Source: Streptomyces tardus
Lineage (GTDB): Bacteria; Actinomycetota; Actinomycetes; Streptomycetales; Streptomycetaceae
Assembly: GCF_018101125.2 (NCBI RefSeq)
Contig: NZ_JAELVF020000004.1
Location: forward strand, 496,001 to 560,000
Length of the DNA: 64,000 nt
Direction: 5' to 3'
A model generated the notes under the pieces. That model was not told the origin of the DNA, searched no databases, and was given only the letters and a program-made list of their open reading frames with translations. The stretch's first letter is position 1; each line of letters opens with the position of its first letter. Made by a program: the position numbers and the translations under genes. Shown here piece after piece: positions 15,395 through 23,752 of the stretch.

Positions 15395-17389
15395 TCACCC
15401 GGGGGTCTCGGGCTCAGGGGCCACGCTCTTGCGGGGTGCGGGAAGTTCGTTTGCGGGGCCGACTTTGTACTGGGCGGCCTGTGCCTGGTACATCCCGTGA
15501 TACAGGCCGCCGGTGGTCATGAGCTGGTCGTGGGTGCCGTGTTCGGCGACGTGTCCGTGGTCCATGACGTAGATGTGATCGGCGGACGCGGTAGCGGCGA
15601 GTCGGTGGGTGATCAGCACGACCGCGGTGCCGTCGCCGGCCAGGGTCCGCAGCCGCTCGAACGCTTCGATTTCGGCGTGGGGGTCGAGGGCGCTGGTGGG
15701 TTCGTCAACCAGCAGGAACGGGGCGTTGCGGTATCGGCTGCGTGCGTTGCCGAGTTTCTGCCACTGTCCGCCGGAGAGCTGCACGCCGCGTTCGTAGCCC
15801 TTGACGACCATCGAGTTCCATCCGTGTTCCAGGTCCTCGACAAGGGACCTCGCGTCGGCTGACTGTGCGGCGTCTTCGACCTTCTCCATGTTCCGCGGGC
15901 GGTCGCCGGCGCCGACGGCGACGTTGGCTGCGGCCGTCATCTGCCAGTGCGGGAAGTCCTGTGCCAACAGGCCGACGGAGTCAAAGACTTGCGAGCGGTC
16001 GGCTTCACGTACTTCCACCCGTTCACCGTCGGGGCCCACCCACCACACGGCGCCGCTGCCGGGCAGCAGGAGCCCAGCCAGGATCTTGGCGAGTGTGGTC
16101 TTGCCGGAGCCGTTCGCTCCCACGAGCGCGGTGACCTCGCCTCGGCGGATGGTGACGTTGACACCGTTCAACGAGGGTGTTGTCGCGCCGGGGTAGGTGA
16201 AGGTGGCGTTCTCGACCTGGATGGCGTGGGTTGGGGTCGGGAGCGGTGTCCCTGTCGTGGGGATGGCGTGTTTCGCTGCGAGTTCGATGGCCCTCTCGGT
16301 GTCGGACAGCATCAACATCTCCTCGTACATGCGGTTGACCTGCTGCACCAGGGAAGTGAGCCGAGCAGTGGAGGTGCGAATCGCGACGACGGCAGTACCG
16401 CCGACAGCCAGCGGGAGTCCGCCGCTGGTCAGCAGCGCCCACAGGACCCCGTAGCAGCCCACAGAAGCCAGGCCGGAGAACGCGCCGGCGACGAGGTCGG
16501 TGTGCGCCTGTGCGCGGGCCAGTCGACGCTGTTCGGTCTCCATCAGCTCCGACATCTCGGCGTACCCCCGCAGCAGGAGGGCGGACGCCTTGTGGACGCG
16601 GAGTTCTCCGGCCGCGTGCGGCATCGTCAGGTACTGCACAAGCGTGGCCACCGCGCGCCGGTGGTCGATCCAGTGCAGTCGCGAGATGTACTCGCGGCGA
16701 GCGGAGCGTACGGCACCCCAACCCTTTGGCAGCGCGATGACCAGCAACATCGGTAGCAGCGCAGGGTGTAGCGAGGCGAGTACGACAGCGGCCGCAATCA
16801 TGCTGATCAACACGTTCGCGACGCCGACGGACAGGCCGAGCATGCGCCGGGCGGAAGCCGTCCCGAACTTGCCTGCCTCCAGGTGGCGTTGCACTTCCGG
16901 CTGTTCGGTCGCCTCCATCTCGACCTGTGTGACGGCTCGGTAGTACCGCGCAGAGACAGCCCGTTCGACTCGAGGCTCCAACCGCCCCGTCATGGCGGTC
17001 GACCACGCCGACAGCACGGCTGCTCCGATGGAGACGACCGCGAGCACCAGCAGCGCGGGCAACGACTGCCGCAGCTTGTCGGCAGTCGGGCCGTCTGCGA
17101 ACAGGCTGGTCAAAACGCTGTTGACCGCGGCCAGCCCCACCCCGGTGGTCAAGCCGAGCCCGACCTGTGACACCACCAGGCCGGTCAACGCCCGCGGGTC
17201 CGCGCTCCATCCGGCCCGTAGCACCAGGCCCACCATGCGTGGCAGCGCAGCGGCCATCTGCCCGAAACGCATGCGCGTGAGGGCGCCTTCGTGCTCGATG
17301 TATGACTGCCGCCACCGCAGCCGGCCTCCGAACAGTTCCCGTTCGACCGCCGAGACCTCCGCCTCCGTGGCGTCCTCGCGCCTCCTCAT
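15395..17389 (-). CDS. ABC exporter with fused membrane and ATPase domains
   Basis: A 664-residue half-transporter. After a soluble N terminus of about 60 residues come the membrane segments (about 65-340), then the nucleotide-binding domain: Walker A LVGANGSGKTT, Q-loop GLLAQDFPHWQ, signature QLSGGQWQKLGNAR, Walker B FLLVDEPTSALDP and H-loop LITHR. No N-terminal peptidase domain is present. The ATG at 17389 lacks its own ribosome binding site and overlaps the stop of a 68-aa ORF (ATGA), so it is probably coupled to it. The family exports peptides, lipids or drugs as a dimer; the substrate here is unknown. Confidence 0.9.
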   Translation of the reverse strand: MRRREDATEAEVSAVERELFGGRLRWRQSYIEHEGALTRMRFGQMAAALPRMVGLVLRAGWSADPRALTGLVVSQVGLGLTTGVGLAAVNSVLTSLFADGPTADKLRQSLPALLVLAVVSIGAAVLSAWSTAMTGRLEPRVERAVSARYYRAVTQVEMEATEQPEVQRHLEAGKFGTASARRMLGLSVGVANVLISMIAAAVVLASLHPALLPMLLVIALPKGWGAVRSARREYISRLHWIDHRRAVATLVQYLTMPHAAGELRVHKASALLLRGYAEMSELMETEQRRLARAQAHTDLVAGAFSGLASVGCYGVLWALLTSGGLPLAVGGTAVVAIRTSTARLTSLVQQVNRMYEEMLMLSDTERAIELAAKHAIPTTGTPLPTPTHAIQVENATFTYPGATTPSLNGVNVTIRRGEVTALVGANGSGKTTLAKILAGLLLPGSGAVWWVGPDGERVEVREADRSQVFDSVGLLAQDFPHWQMTAAANVAVGAGDRPRNMEKVEDAAQSADARSLVEDLEHGWNSMVVKGYERGVQLSGGQWQKLGNARSRYRNAPFLLVDEPTSALDPHAEIEAFERLRTLAGDGTAVVLITHRLAATASADHIYVMDHGHVAEHGTHDQLMTTGGLYHGMYQAQAAQYKVGPANELPAPRKSVAPEPETPG

Positions 17390-17592
17390 GCGGACACCGT
17401 CCCCACGGGGCCGCCATGCAGCGCGGCGGTGCTTCGGGCGGGACCGGGCCGACTACCGGCGAGTTCCTCTGCGTGCCGCATCCGGCGGCGTGCGGCGTCA
17501 TCTCGACGTCGCAGAGACGGGGCCGGTGGCCCGCAAAGGCCGCCGTGTTCGACCAATTCGGGAGTGAGCGCTGAATGCGGGCGGCGAGCCAC
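17386..17592 (-). CDS. 68-aa ORF translationally coupled to the ABC exporter
   Basis: GTG 17592 is preceded by GGAGG with a 5-nt spacer, a strong start, and the TGA overlaps the ATG of the ABC gene. The protein begins VARRPHSALTPELVEHGGLC and is rich in Arg, Ala, Pro and Gly, with a single cysteine and no signal peptide or membrane helix. It matches no family known to me. It may be a genuine small protein, a peptide precursor for the exporter, or simply a leader that drives coupling; the sequence does not decide. Confidence 0.5.
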   Translation of the reverse strand: MARRPHSALTPELVEHGGLCGPPAPSLRRRDDAARRRMRHAEELAGSRPGPARSTAALHGGPVGTVSA

Positions 17593-17751
17593 GGTGTCCT
17601 CCGTACGGATGGGCGAGTGGTACAGGTGCTCTAGAAACGGCACCAACGGGCGCGCGGTAACGGGTATTTCGCGAACCCGTGTGCGAAGGGATCGTGTTGG
17701 CCCCGCGTTGCGCGGGTGCGAGCGGCGCAGTTCATTCGAACGAGCGGGGGG

Positions 17752-18070
17752 TCACTCGGTCGTGCGATTGCGCAAGCGCGAGCCAGGGCGAGGTGAGGCG
17801 CGAGCGGCGGGATTGAGGAGCAAGTCAAGCGCGGCTTCCCCACGGTTCGCCGCGCCCACCAGGACGCGTGCGTGGTGGGCCGGCAGGAGTCCAGCCCCGA
17901 GGCATGCGCTGACCACGATTTCGAGGCACCGACGCTGTTCGGTAGTCGAATGACCTCTGGTGGTGGGGTGTTGGAGTAGCTCGCGGGCCGCGTGGGCGTC
18001 GGAGGCGGCGACGTGGGCGAGCGCTTCGACGAGTGCACCCGTTTCCTGCGAATGTTCAGCCAAGGGCGAG
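17752..18070 (-). pseudogene. unassigned minus-strand ORF fragment next to an IS110 remnant
   Basis: Minus-strand segment with ETGALVEALAHVAASDAHAA, EQRRCLEIVVSACLGAGLLP and HHARVLVGAANRGEAALDLL reads as a helical protein end of about 100 residues, with its stop at 17752. Upstream it runs without a clear start into low-complexity and IS110-derived sequence. It is probably the 3' part of a gene disrupted by the IS. No family was recognised. Confidence 0.3.
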
Positions 18071-18189
18071 CGTGGCGACGCCTGTTCTGGTGTGGAAGAC
18101 GGCCGTGATTCCCCCGGATGTTTCGGCTTCTGCGGTGATCTCGGTGACGAGGAGGACGATGTCGGACCGCGGTACGGCGGTGTCTGGGG

Positions 18190-18800
18190 GGCCTCTAGTC
18201 TTTCGTCAAGGCGCCCGGGGTTGGTTGTGGGGTGGTTTGGCTTGCTGGGGTCATGCGGCGAGTTCGACGTCCTTGGGAGGACGCTGATGCGTTGACGGGC
18301 CAGGCGGAGGAGGGCCTGGGCGTGGGTTTTGCCGCGGGCTCGCTGGCGGTCGTAGTGGGTGCGGGAGGCCGGGTCGGCGTTCGTGCAGGCGAAGGCGGAC
18401 AGGAACATGACGCGTTTGAGTTGCCGGTTGCCGCCCCGGGGTGCGTGCTCGCCGTGGATGGAGGTCCCGGACGACTTCGTGCTGGGGCCGGGCCGGCGTA
18501 GCAGGCGAGGTGGGCGGCGGTGGGAAAACTGGTGCCGCCGCCGACGGTGGCCAGCAGGACGGCAGCGGTCCTGACGCCGACGCCGGGCATCGAGGTCAGG
18601 ACCGGGGAAAGAGGGTGAGCCTCCAGCGGAGTGCTGATCTGGGCTTCCAGGGCCCGGCGCTGGGTGTGGACGGTGGCCAGGGCGAAGTCCAGGGTGGGAA
18701 TGACGATGTCGAGGGTGCCGGAGCCCGGGACGAGGACGGTCTGCTCGTCCAGTGCGTCGAAGGCATCATCGATCAGCCGCTGGGCCATGCGCGGGGCCTT
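18190..18800 (-). pseudogene. IS110-family transposase remnant (second, different copy)
   Basis: The minus strand encodes LIDDAFDALDEQTVLVPGSG, PVLTSMPGVGVRTAAVLLAT and FPTAAHLACYAGPAP, then in a shifted frame VMFLSAFACTNADPASRTHY and RARGKTHAQALLRLARQRIS. These are the GVGxRTA and C-terminal motifs of an IS110/IS116/IS902 transposase. A frameshift near 18490 separates the two parts, the N-terminal DEDD catalytic domain is missing, and the C terminus runs into unrelated sequence. It differs in sequence from the remnant at 9385-10053. Confidence 0.82.
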
Positions 18801-18898
18801 GGGTGGCTCGGAGAGTCGGCGGTGGGCAGTGGGTGTGGCGGTCCGTTGCTCGGTGTGGCAGACGGCGGGTCGGGTCGACGCAGCCGCAGACTGTCCGA

Positions 18899-19144
18899 AT
18901 GGCAACTTTGGTCACCGTGTTCCCGCCAGACTCCGAGGGGCGCCGCCGGGTGATGTGCGCCGGCGAGGACCTGGGCCGTGCCGGCAGCCTCTACGAGGTG
19001 ATGGACCTGCTGAACGGGGCGGGCCTCAACGCCGCCGCCACCGCCTTCGAGGACACGGACATCTTCGACTGGCGGGGCGGCGGCCCCTACGCTTGGGTGC
19101 CGGCCCCTCCTCCTGGACCGGGCGGCACCTCGGAAGCGGGGTGA
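18899..19144 (+). CDS. small hypothetical protein
   Basis: An 81-residue frame from ATG 18899 (MATLVTVFPPDSEGRRRVMC). It contains GSLYEVMDLLNGAGLNAAAT and FEDTDIFDWRGGGPYAWVP, and ends in a proline- and glycine-rich tail. Composition is convincingly protein-like and acidic. There is no ribosome binding site near the ATG, and the IS110 remnant ends about 100 bp upstream, so the original 5' end may have been lost. No family was recognised. Confidence 0.5.
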   Translation: MATLVTVFPPDSEGRRRVMCAGEDLGRAGSLYEVMDLLNGAGLNAAATAFEDTDIFDWRGGGPYAWVPAPPPGPGGTSEAG

Positions 19145-19415
19145 GCAGATCCGCGAGCCTGCCGGAAGCCGGCCCGCCCCGTGCTGTCTGTGGCCGGGTC
19201 GCTCACCGACGGTGCCGGCTGGGCCCGCAGAGCGGCCACACAGGGACGACGCCAAGGTGCGCACCGCGGTCCAACCCGTTCGGGCACCGTGGGGGGCAGG
19301 GCCCGTGGCCCGTCGCCGGCCACATCCGTGCGCGCGGTGCTCGTCGGCCGGAGCGCGGAGCGCGTGCGACGTGCGGTGGAGGGTGGGCAGGTTTCCCCGA
19401 TGCAGAGGAGCGGGC

Positions 19416-19967
19416 GTGAACCCCGGTGGTCGGCGAGCCCTGGTGGTCATCGACATGATCAACACCTATGACCACCCCGATGCGGAAGCACTGCGCGCCT
19501 CGGTGCGCGGAGCGCTGCCCGGCATCGGCAAGCTGCTGGAGCAGGCGCGAAGCGCGAACGTTCCCGTCATCTACGTCACCGACAACTTCGGCCGCTGGCG
19601 TTCGCACCACGGGGAGCTGATCGAGCATGCGCTCCGCGGCCCTCACGCGGACCTGGTGGCGCCCGTGCGCCCGGACGACACCTCGCTGTTCGTCGTCAAG
19701 GCCCGACACTCGATCTTCTACCAGACTCCGCTCGACCACCTGCTCTCCGAACTCGGGGTCGCTGACCTCGTACTCTGCGGCCAGGTCACCGAGCAGTGCG
19801 TGCTGTACTCCGCCCTGGACGCCCATCTGCGCCATCTGCAGGTGACCGTGGCGCGCGACTGCGTGGCGCACATTCACCCGATGCTCGCCGAGGCCGCGCT
19901 GGAGATGATGTCGCGAAACATGGGCGCGACGGTCACCAGCTCTCGCTCGCTCAGCTTCGACGCGTGA
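19416..19967 (+). CDS. isochorismatase-like cysteine hydrolase
   Basis: A 183-residue member of the isochorismatase/nicotinamidase fold, from GTG 19416 with GAGGAG five bases upstream. The catalytic triad positions are visible: Asp in ALVVIDMINTY (about residue 12), Lys in FVVKARHSIFYQT (about 93), and Cys in GQVTEQCVLYSA (about 128). The family hydrolyses isochorismate, nicotinamide, carbamoylated amines or similar. No neighbouring gene indicates the substrate, and the motif GQVTEQC fits the general family rather than a named subgroup. Confidence 0.88.
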   Translation: MNPGGRRALVVIDMINTYDHPDAEALRASVRGALPGIGKLLEQARSANVPVIYVTDNFGRWRSHHGELIEHALRGPHADLVAPVRPDDTSLFVVKARHSIFYQTPLDHLLSELGVADLVLCGQVTEQCVLYSALDAHLRHLQVTVARDCVAHIHPMLAEAALEMMSRNMGATVTSSRSLSFDA

Positions 19968-20245
19968 GGCACCCGTTGGAGCGGGTTGTCGAAGCCGCCA
20001 TGCGTCCCGGCCGGTCGTCCGATCTTGGCGGGACCGGTGGCGTCTGAGCGCTTGACGAGCGGTCGGCGCCGGGGTGGGTGCGCGGCGGTCTGTGCGTCCA
20101 GGGTCACGACGTCGCGGTCCGTGCCGCGGGGCTGACCGGCGGCGCCTGCCGTTTGACTGCACGGGCGGCGGGGGACCCGGGGCAGATGTTCGAGAGCCGG
20201 GGGCTGATCGCCACCGGTCGACGCGCCGAGGAACGGTGGTGATCC

Positions 20246-20821
20246 GTGCCGACCAACCCCGCTGAGGACCCGGGGCAGTACGCGCCGCCGCCTGCGGAGC
20301 CGAACGGGTCCGCCGGGTGTCCTGAGGGCCCTGACGTCCGCGTCGAGCAGAACGCACCCGCGGGACGGGAGGGGCGCGCGGACCAACAGGCAGGAGCGTC
20401 GCCGCCCGAAGCCAGACGGGTGGTCATCGAGCCGGGAGGACCGGTGTTGGTCGAGGGGCCGGTGGAGGTGTGTCTGCCGGGTGGCGGCACCGCCCGCTCC
20501 GACCGTTTCCTGGTGGCGATCTGCATGTGCCGCAAGAGCGCCTGCTACCCCTGGTGCGACACCAGCCACCGCCGTCGACAGCGACGAGGCGGCCCCGCTG
20601 ATTGCGGGGCGGGCCCCGTACCGCGCGGGACGGTTCCTGAATCCACCGGGGCTGGACCCGACCCGGAGGATTCAGTGCCGACCGGCCCCGACCCGGACGA
20701 GGGTTCCGGCCCGCGCGGCACCGGCCCCGTCCCGGAGGAGGGCTCCGTGCCGGAGGACGGCGGCGGTGCCGGTCGTGGTTCAGTCGGCGGGGAGGGCAAC
20801 GGGCAGCGGGATCCGCAGTGA
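20246..20821 (+). CDS. CDGSH-type iron-sulphur protein with disordered tail
   Basis: A 191-residue protein from GTG 20246. After a proline-rich head comes RRVVIEPGGPVLVEGPVEV, and then the cluster motif CMCRKSACYPWCDTSH (about 93-108), which supplies the three Cys and one His of a CDGSH [2Fe-2S] site. The remaining 80 residues are a Gly/Pro/Asp/Glu repeat (GPDPEDSVP, GPDPDEGSGP), probably disordered. CDGSH proteins carry redox-active, transferable clusters. The gene is convergent with an iron-containing redox enzyme and overlaps its 3' end by 42 bp; the two families are often neighbours in actinomycetes. The start is not strongly supported by a ribosome binding site. Confidence 0.75.
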   Translation: MPTNPAEDPGQYAPPPAEPNGSAGCPEGPDVRVEQNAPAGREGRADQQAGASPPEARRVVIEPGGPVLVEGPVEVCLPGGGTARSDRFLVAICMCRKSACYPWCDTSHRRRQRRGGPADCGAGPVPRGTVPESTGAGPDPEDSVPTGPDPDEGSGPRGTGPVPEEGSVPEDGGGAGRGSVGGEGNGQRDPQ

Positions 20822-21808
20822 CGAACGGCCCTGCTCCCAGGCGTCGCTCAGATGGCGGGCGAAGTCGTCCTCGACCAGCTCGGTGGCGCGTATCCCGAAC
20901 ACCACGTCGGGAGCGAGCGAGGGCTCCCGAGCGAGCAGACCGTCGATCACCTCGTGCCGCATCACCTGCTCGTGCACGGCGTCCGCCTCGATGTGCTCGG
21001 CGTAGAAGTGCACACACGCCTCGTCGGCACCCAACCGCCGCAGTGCGCTGACCATCCGTCGTGCGCTCGGGGCGGAGGTGATCTCGGCGGCGGCGAAGTG
21101 GCCCACCAGCGCGCCGCGCAGCGACCGGTGCAGCCCGAAGAGCGACATCATGTTGACCCAGGCCAGCGTCGGCGCGGTCACGGACGGCAGATAGTGCAGG
21201 TAGCCGGAGCTGAGTCCCGCGCCCTCCAGGAGGTCGGCATACAGCCGGGAGTGTGCGCGATCCGCCCGCCCGCCGCCGAACTCGTCGTACTCCACCGCCA
21301 CCAGCGCGGCCTTCGCCCGCCCCCGCAGACGGGGAACGACCCAGGAGTGCGGATCGGCCTCCTTCAGGTGGTAGACGGAGCGGTGCGCCAGGAACTCCCT
21401 CATCTGCCACCACTCTCCGCGCCTGGCCAGGCGCGGGGCGAGGCCGCCACCGCCGATCGGCTCCACGAGCAGCTCCTCCACCACGGACGACACCTCGCCG
21501 CTCTCCGGCAGGCGGTCACGGAGCCCCGCCAGGAACACCGCCTCCGCCTCGCCGCGGAAGCGCAGCAGCACGGGGTCCCACTCCCACTGGTCCGGCACGC
21601 CCGGAAAGCCCTGGTAGTGCAGCTCGTAGCAGAGCTGGAGAGCCAGCTGAAGGTCGTCGCCGAAGGGTTCGGCACCGGCCGGGCTCGGCATCCCGGTCAC
21701 GACGCCGCGGGGCTCGCCGGCCAGCGCCGCGACCACCGCGGCGGAAAGCGGCCCACGGGCCGGCGGCAGCGCGGCCGTGGGCGGGGCGGGATCGGTGAGG
21801 GTGGTCAT
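20780..21808 (-). CDS. iron-containing redox enzyme, haem-oxygenase-like fold
   Basis: A 342-residue protein starting at ATG 21808 with AGGAAA seven bases upstream. Features of the family (PF14518-like) are LCYELHYQGFPGV near residue 80, EFLAHRSVYHLKEADPHSW, and the histidine- and glutamate-rich stretch VHFYAEHIEADAVHEQVM, which supplies candidate di-iron ligands. It is the last gene of a leftward operon; its ATG overlaps the stop of the YbdK-like ligase gene. Together with the convergent CDGSH gene it suggests an iron-dependent oxygenase on a small acyl or amino substrate, but the reaction is not known. Confidence 0.8.
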   Translation of the reverse strand: MTTLTDPAPPTAALPPARGPLSAAVVAALAGEPRGVVTGMPSPAGAEPFGDDLQLALQLCYELHYQGFPGVPDQWEWDPVLLRFRGEAEAVFLAGLRDRLPESGEVSSVVEELLVEPIGGGGLAPRLARRGEWWQMREFLAHRSVYHLKEADPHSWVVPRLRGRAKAALVAVEYDEFGGGRADRAHSRLYADLLEGAGLSSGYLHYLPSVTAPTLAWVNMMSLFGLHRSLRGALVGHFAAAEITSAPSARRMVSALRRLGADEACVHFYAEHIEADAVHEQVMRHEVIDGLLAREPSLAPDVVFGIRATELVEDDFARHLSDAWEQGRSSLRIPLPVALPAD

Positions 21809-23007
21809 GAGCGGTTTCCTTTCGAGCGCGGATGTCGTACGGGTGCGGTCCCAGGCGGGGCTGCGATCGCCGGCGCACCGGTCACGGGCCGGAGCAGATC
21901 CCGGGTGAGCTGCGTCAACAGGGCCTGCCGCCCCCGGGCGCCGGCGCGCAACTGCCGCTCCGCCCCCGTACCGCGGTCCAGAAGGCCCTCGACCGCACCG
22001 GCCACCCACTTCTGGTCGCCGCTCGCCCGCAGCGCCTGGTCGACCTCGGCCAGCAGGCGTTGCGCCAGCTCCTGGGCGGGCACCGGGCGAGCCGCCCACG
22101 GGTCGACCCCCGCGCCCCGCAAGCCGTGCCGCGCGGCGGCCCACACCGCGGCGGCGGCCGTCTGGTTGCCGAACTCGGCCGGCGGGCGCCCCTCCAGCAC
22201 GGCGGCGTGCGCGGTGGTGACCAGGGCGCGGGCGAGCGCCGCCTGCAGCACGGCCTCGTCCACCGAGGCCGCGGTGTCCGCGACTCGAAACTCCACGGTC
22301 GGCCAGCGAGGGGAGGGGCGAACCAGCCAGAAGCTCATCCGCTCGTCAACCAGGCAGCCGTACGCCGTCAGGCGCGCTACCTCCTCCCGGTGGCCGGCGG
22401 CCGAACCGAACAGCGGCGGGATGCCGGAGCCGGGCAGCCGCGCCTGTTCGAGCAGTCGCCAGGAGGCGAACCCGGTGTCCCTGCCGAGGTGGTACGGAGA
22501 GTTCACGGACAGTGCGAGCAGGGTCGGCAGCCACGGGCGCACCCGGTCCACGATCTGCACGGCCGTCTCCGCGTCCGGCACACCGACGTGGATGTGGCAC
22601 CCGCACACCTGGTAGTCGGCGACCGCCTCGCGGTGTGCGGAATGGATGCGCCGGAAGCGCGCGCCCTCGCTCAGCGGCACTCGTTCACCGGGGAACGGGG
22701 CTGTGGCGGAGGGCAGCAGCGCCACTCCCGCACTCCGCGCGGCCTCCGCGAGGGCACGCCTGTTGTCCCACAACTGCCCGGCTGCCTCGGCGGTGTCCTC
22801 GCAGACGGCCGTGGTCGACTCCACCTGGCTGGTCAGCAGCTCTCGTTGGAAGCGGTCCGGGTCGCCGCCGGCCTGCCGCACCCGCTCCAGCACCTGCGCC
22901 GCCTTCCCACAGGGCCGACCGGTCTCCGGGTCCACCAGCAGGAACTCCTCCTCGACGCCGAGCGTCGGGCTTCCTGCCGGGGCCGCTGCCGGGCCTGCGG
23001 TCGTCAT
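21805..23007 (-). CDS. YbdK-type carboxylate-amine ligase (glutamate-cysteine ligase 2 family)
   Basis: A 400-residue enzyme of the GCS2 family, ATP-dependent ligases that join gamma-glutamyl groups to amines or have weak glutamate-cysteine ligase activity. The start MTTAGPAAAPAGSPTLGVEEE at 23007 overlaps the upstream stop (ATGA). Motifs are TLGVEEEFLLVDP near residue 15, QVESTTAVCEDTAEA, QVCGCHIHVGVPDAE (the HIHV core), and SFWLVRPSPRWPTVEFRVAD with the metal/ATP ligand Glu. It lies between a truncated SRPBCC protein and the haem-oxygenase-like enzyme and shares their transcript. Confidence 0.88.
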   Translation of the reverse strand: MTTAGPAAAPAGSPTLGVEEEFLLVDPETGRPCGKAAQVLERVRQAGGDPDRFQRELLTSQVESTTAVCEDTAEAAGQLWDNRRALAEAARSAGVALLPSATAPFPGERVPLSEGARFRRIHSAHREAVADYQVCGCHIHVGVPDAETAVQIVDRVRPWLPTLLALSVNSPYHLGRDTGFASWRLLEQARLPGSGIPPLFGSAAGHREEVARLTAYGCLVDERMSFWLVRPSPRWPTVEFRVADTAASVDEAVLQAALARALVTTAHAAVLEGRPPAEFGNQTAAAAVWAAARHGLRGAGVDPWAARPVPAQELAQRLLAEVDQALRASGDQKWVAGAVEGLLDRGTGAERQLRAGARGRQALLTQLTRDLLRPVTGAPAIAAPPGTAPVRHPRSKGNRS

Positions 23008-23330
23008 CGAGCCGTCTCGTGCGCACCGAGGGTCTTGTCGCCCCACGGCCGGATGTCGAACGCGATGCGTGCCGTCCCCAACGGGCCGCCGTCGGCCTCC
23101 AGTTCGAGCGTCTGAGGCCGATCGATGCGCCGTACGACCGTGCGGGAGGCGAACTCCTTCGGGCCGAGACGGAGGCTGTGTGCGAGGGAGGAGCCCTTCT
23201 CGGGCCAGTTGCCCTCGTCGGCGCGTGAATCCGAGGCGCCGACGACCCACCGGCCGTACGGGTGCTCGCCTTCCAGCACGGCCCACACGTCGGTGGGCGA
23301 AGGGTCGATGAGGTGCTTCCGTACGGCCAT
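23004..23330 (-). CDS. SRPBCC-family protein, C-terminally short
   Basis: A 108-residue START/Bet v1-like protein from ATG 23330. It begins VRKHLIDPSPTDVWAVLEG, with the family signature GRWVVGASDSRADEGNWPEKG and IAFDIRPWGDKTL, after which it stops with GAHETAR. Relatives usually continue 30-40 residues to a long C-terminal helix that closes the ligand pocket, so this copy looks truncated or frameshifted at its 3' end. The stop overlaps the ATG of the YbdK gene. It is the first gene of the three-gene leftward operon. Confidence 0.75.
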   Translation of the reverse strand: MAVRKHLIDPSPTDVWAVLEGEHPYGRWVVGASDSRADEGNWPEKGSSLAHSLRLGPKEFASRTVVRRIDRPQTLELEADGGPLGTARIAFDIRPWGDKTLGAHETAR

Positions 23331-23376
23331 CGCGGTCTCGATTCCTGCGGTCGGGCGTGCCCTCGCTGCTGTGGCT

Positions 23377-23425
23377 CACCTGCCGGCGAGCCGGGGCCCA
23401 CGGGTACCTGGCTCGCCGGCAGGTG
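23377..23425. promoter_or_regulatory. perfect 16-bp inverted repeat upstream of the SRPBCC operon
   Basis: Arms 23377-23392 and 23410-23425 (CACCTGCCGGCGAGCC and its complement) flank a 17-bp centre. It lies 47 bp upstream of the SRPBCC start, in the leader of the leftward operon, not behind any gene end. It could be a leader hairpin, an attenuator or a protein-binding site. Confidence 0.6.
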
Positions 23426-23752
23426 AAACCACCCCGGCGCGAACGGCCTGCTCGTCGACCGGCGGGCAAGCGCACTCCGTCCAGCCGGCCCTTCGAACGC
23501 CGTACGGCCTTGCGCAGCGCCTCGGAGTCGGCCTCGAAGTCGTCCTCGGCGGGTCGAGGTCGAAGACCGGACGTGCGCCCGGCCCTTTCCTCGGGGGTAC
23601 CGCACGCCGTTTCCCGCGCGCTCTCGCTCCGCGCCCGTGCGCCTTCTCGGCGGACTTGGGACGATGTACACGCTACGGAGCGCCTGCGGCGGTGACCGCT
23701 CTCGCCACGTCCGCCGGCAGGCCGCGGTTCCTTCTGAGGAGGTAGCGCGCAG
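23426..23752. other. divergent intergenic region
   Basis: A minus-strand stretch (EDDFEADSEALRKAVRRSKG, about 23480-23540) looks protein-like but has neither a start with a ribosome binding site nor a stop before the hairpin, and no family. It may be the relic of a small gene. The promoter of the PP2C gene should lie here but is not obvious. Confidence 0.3.
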
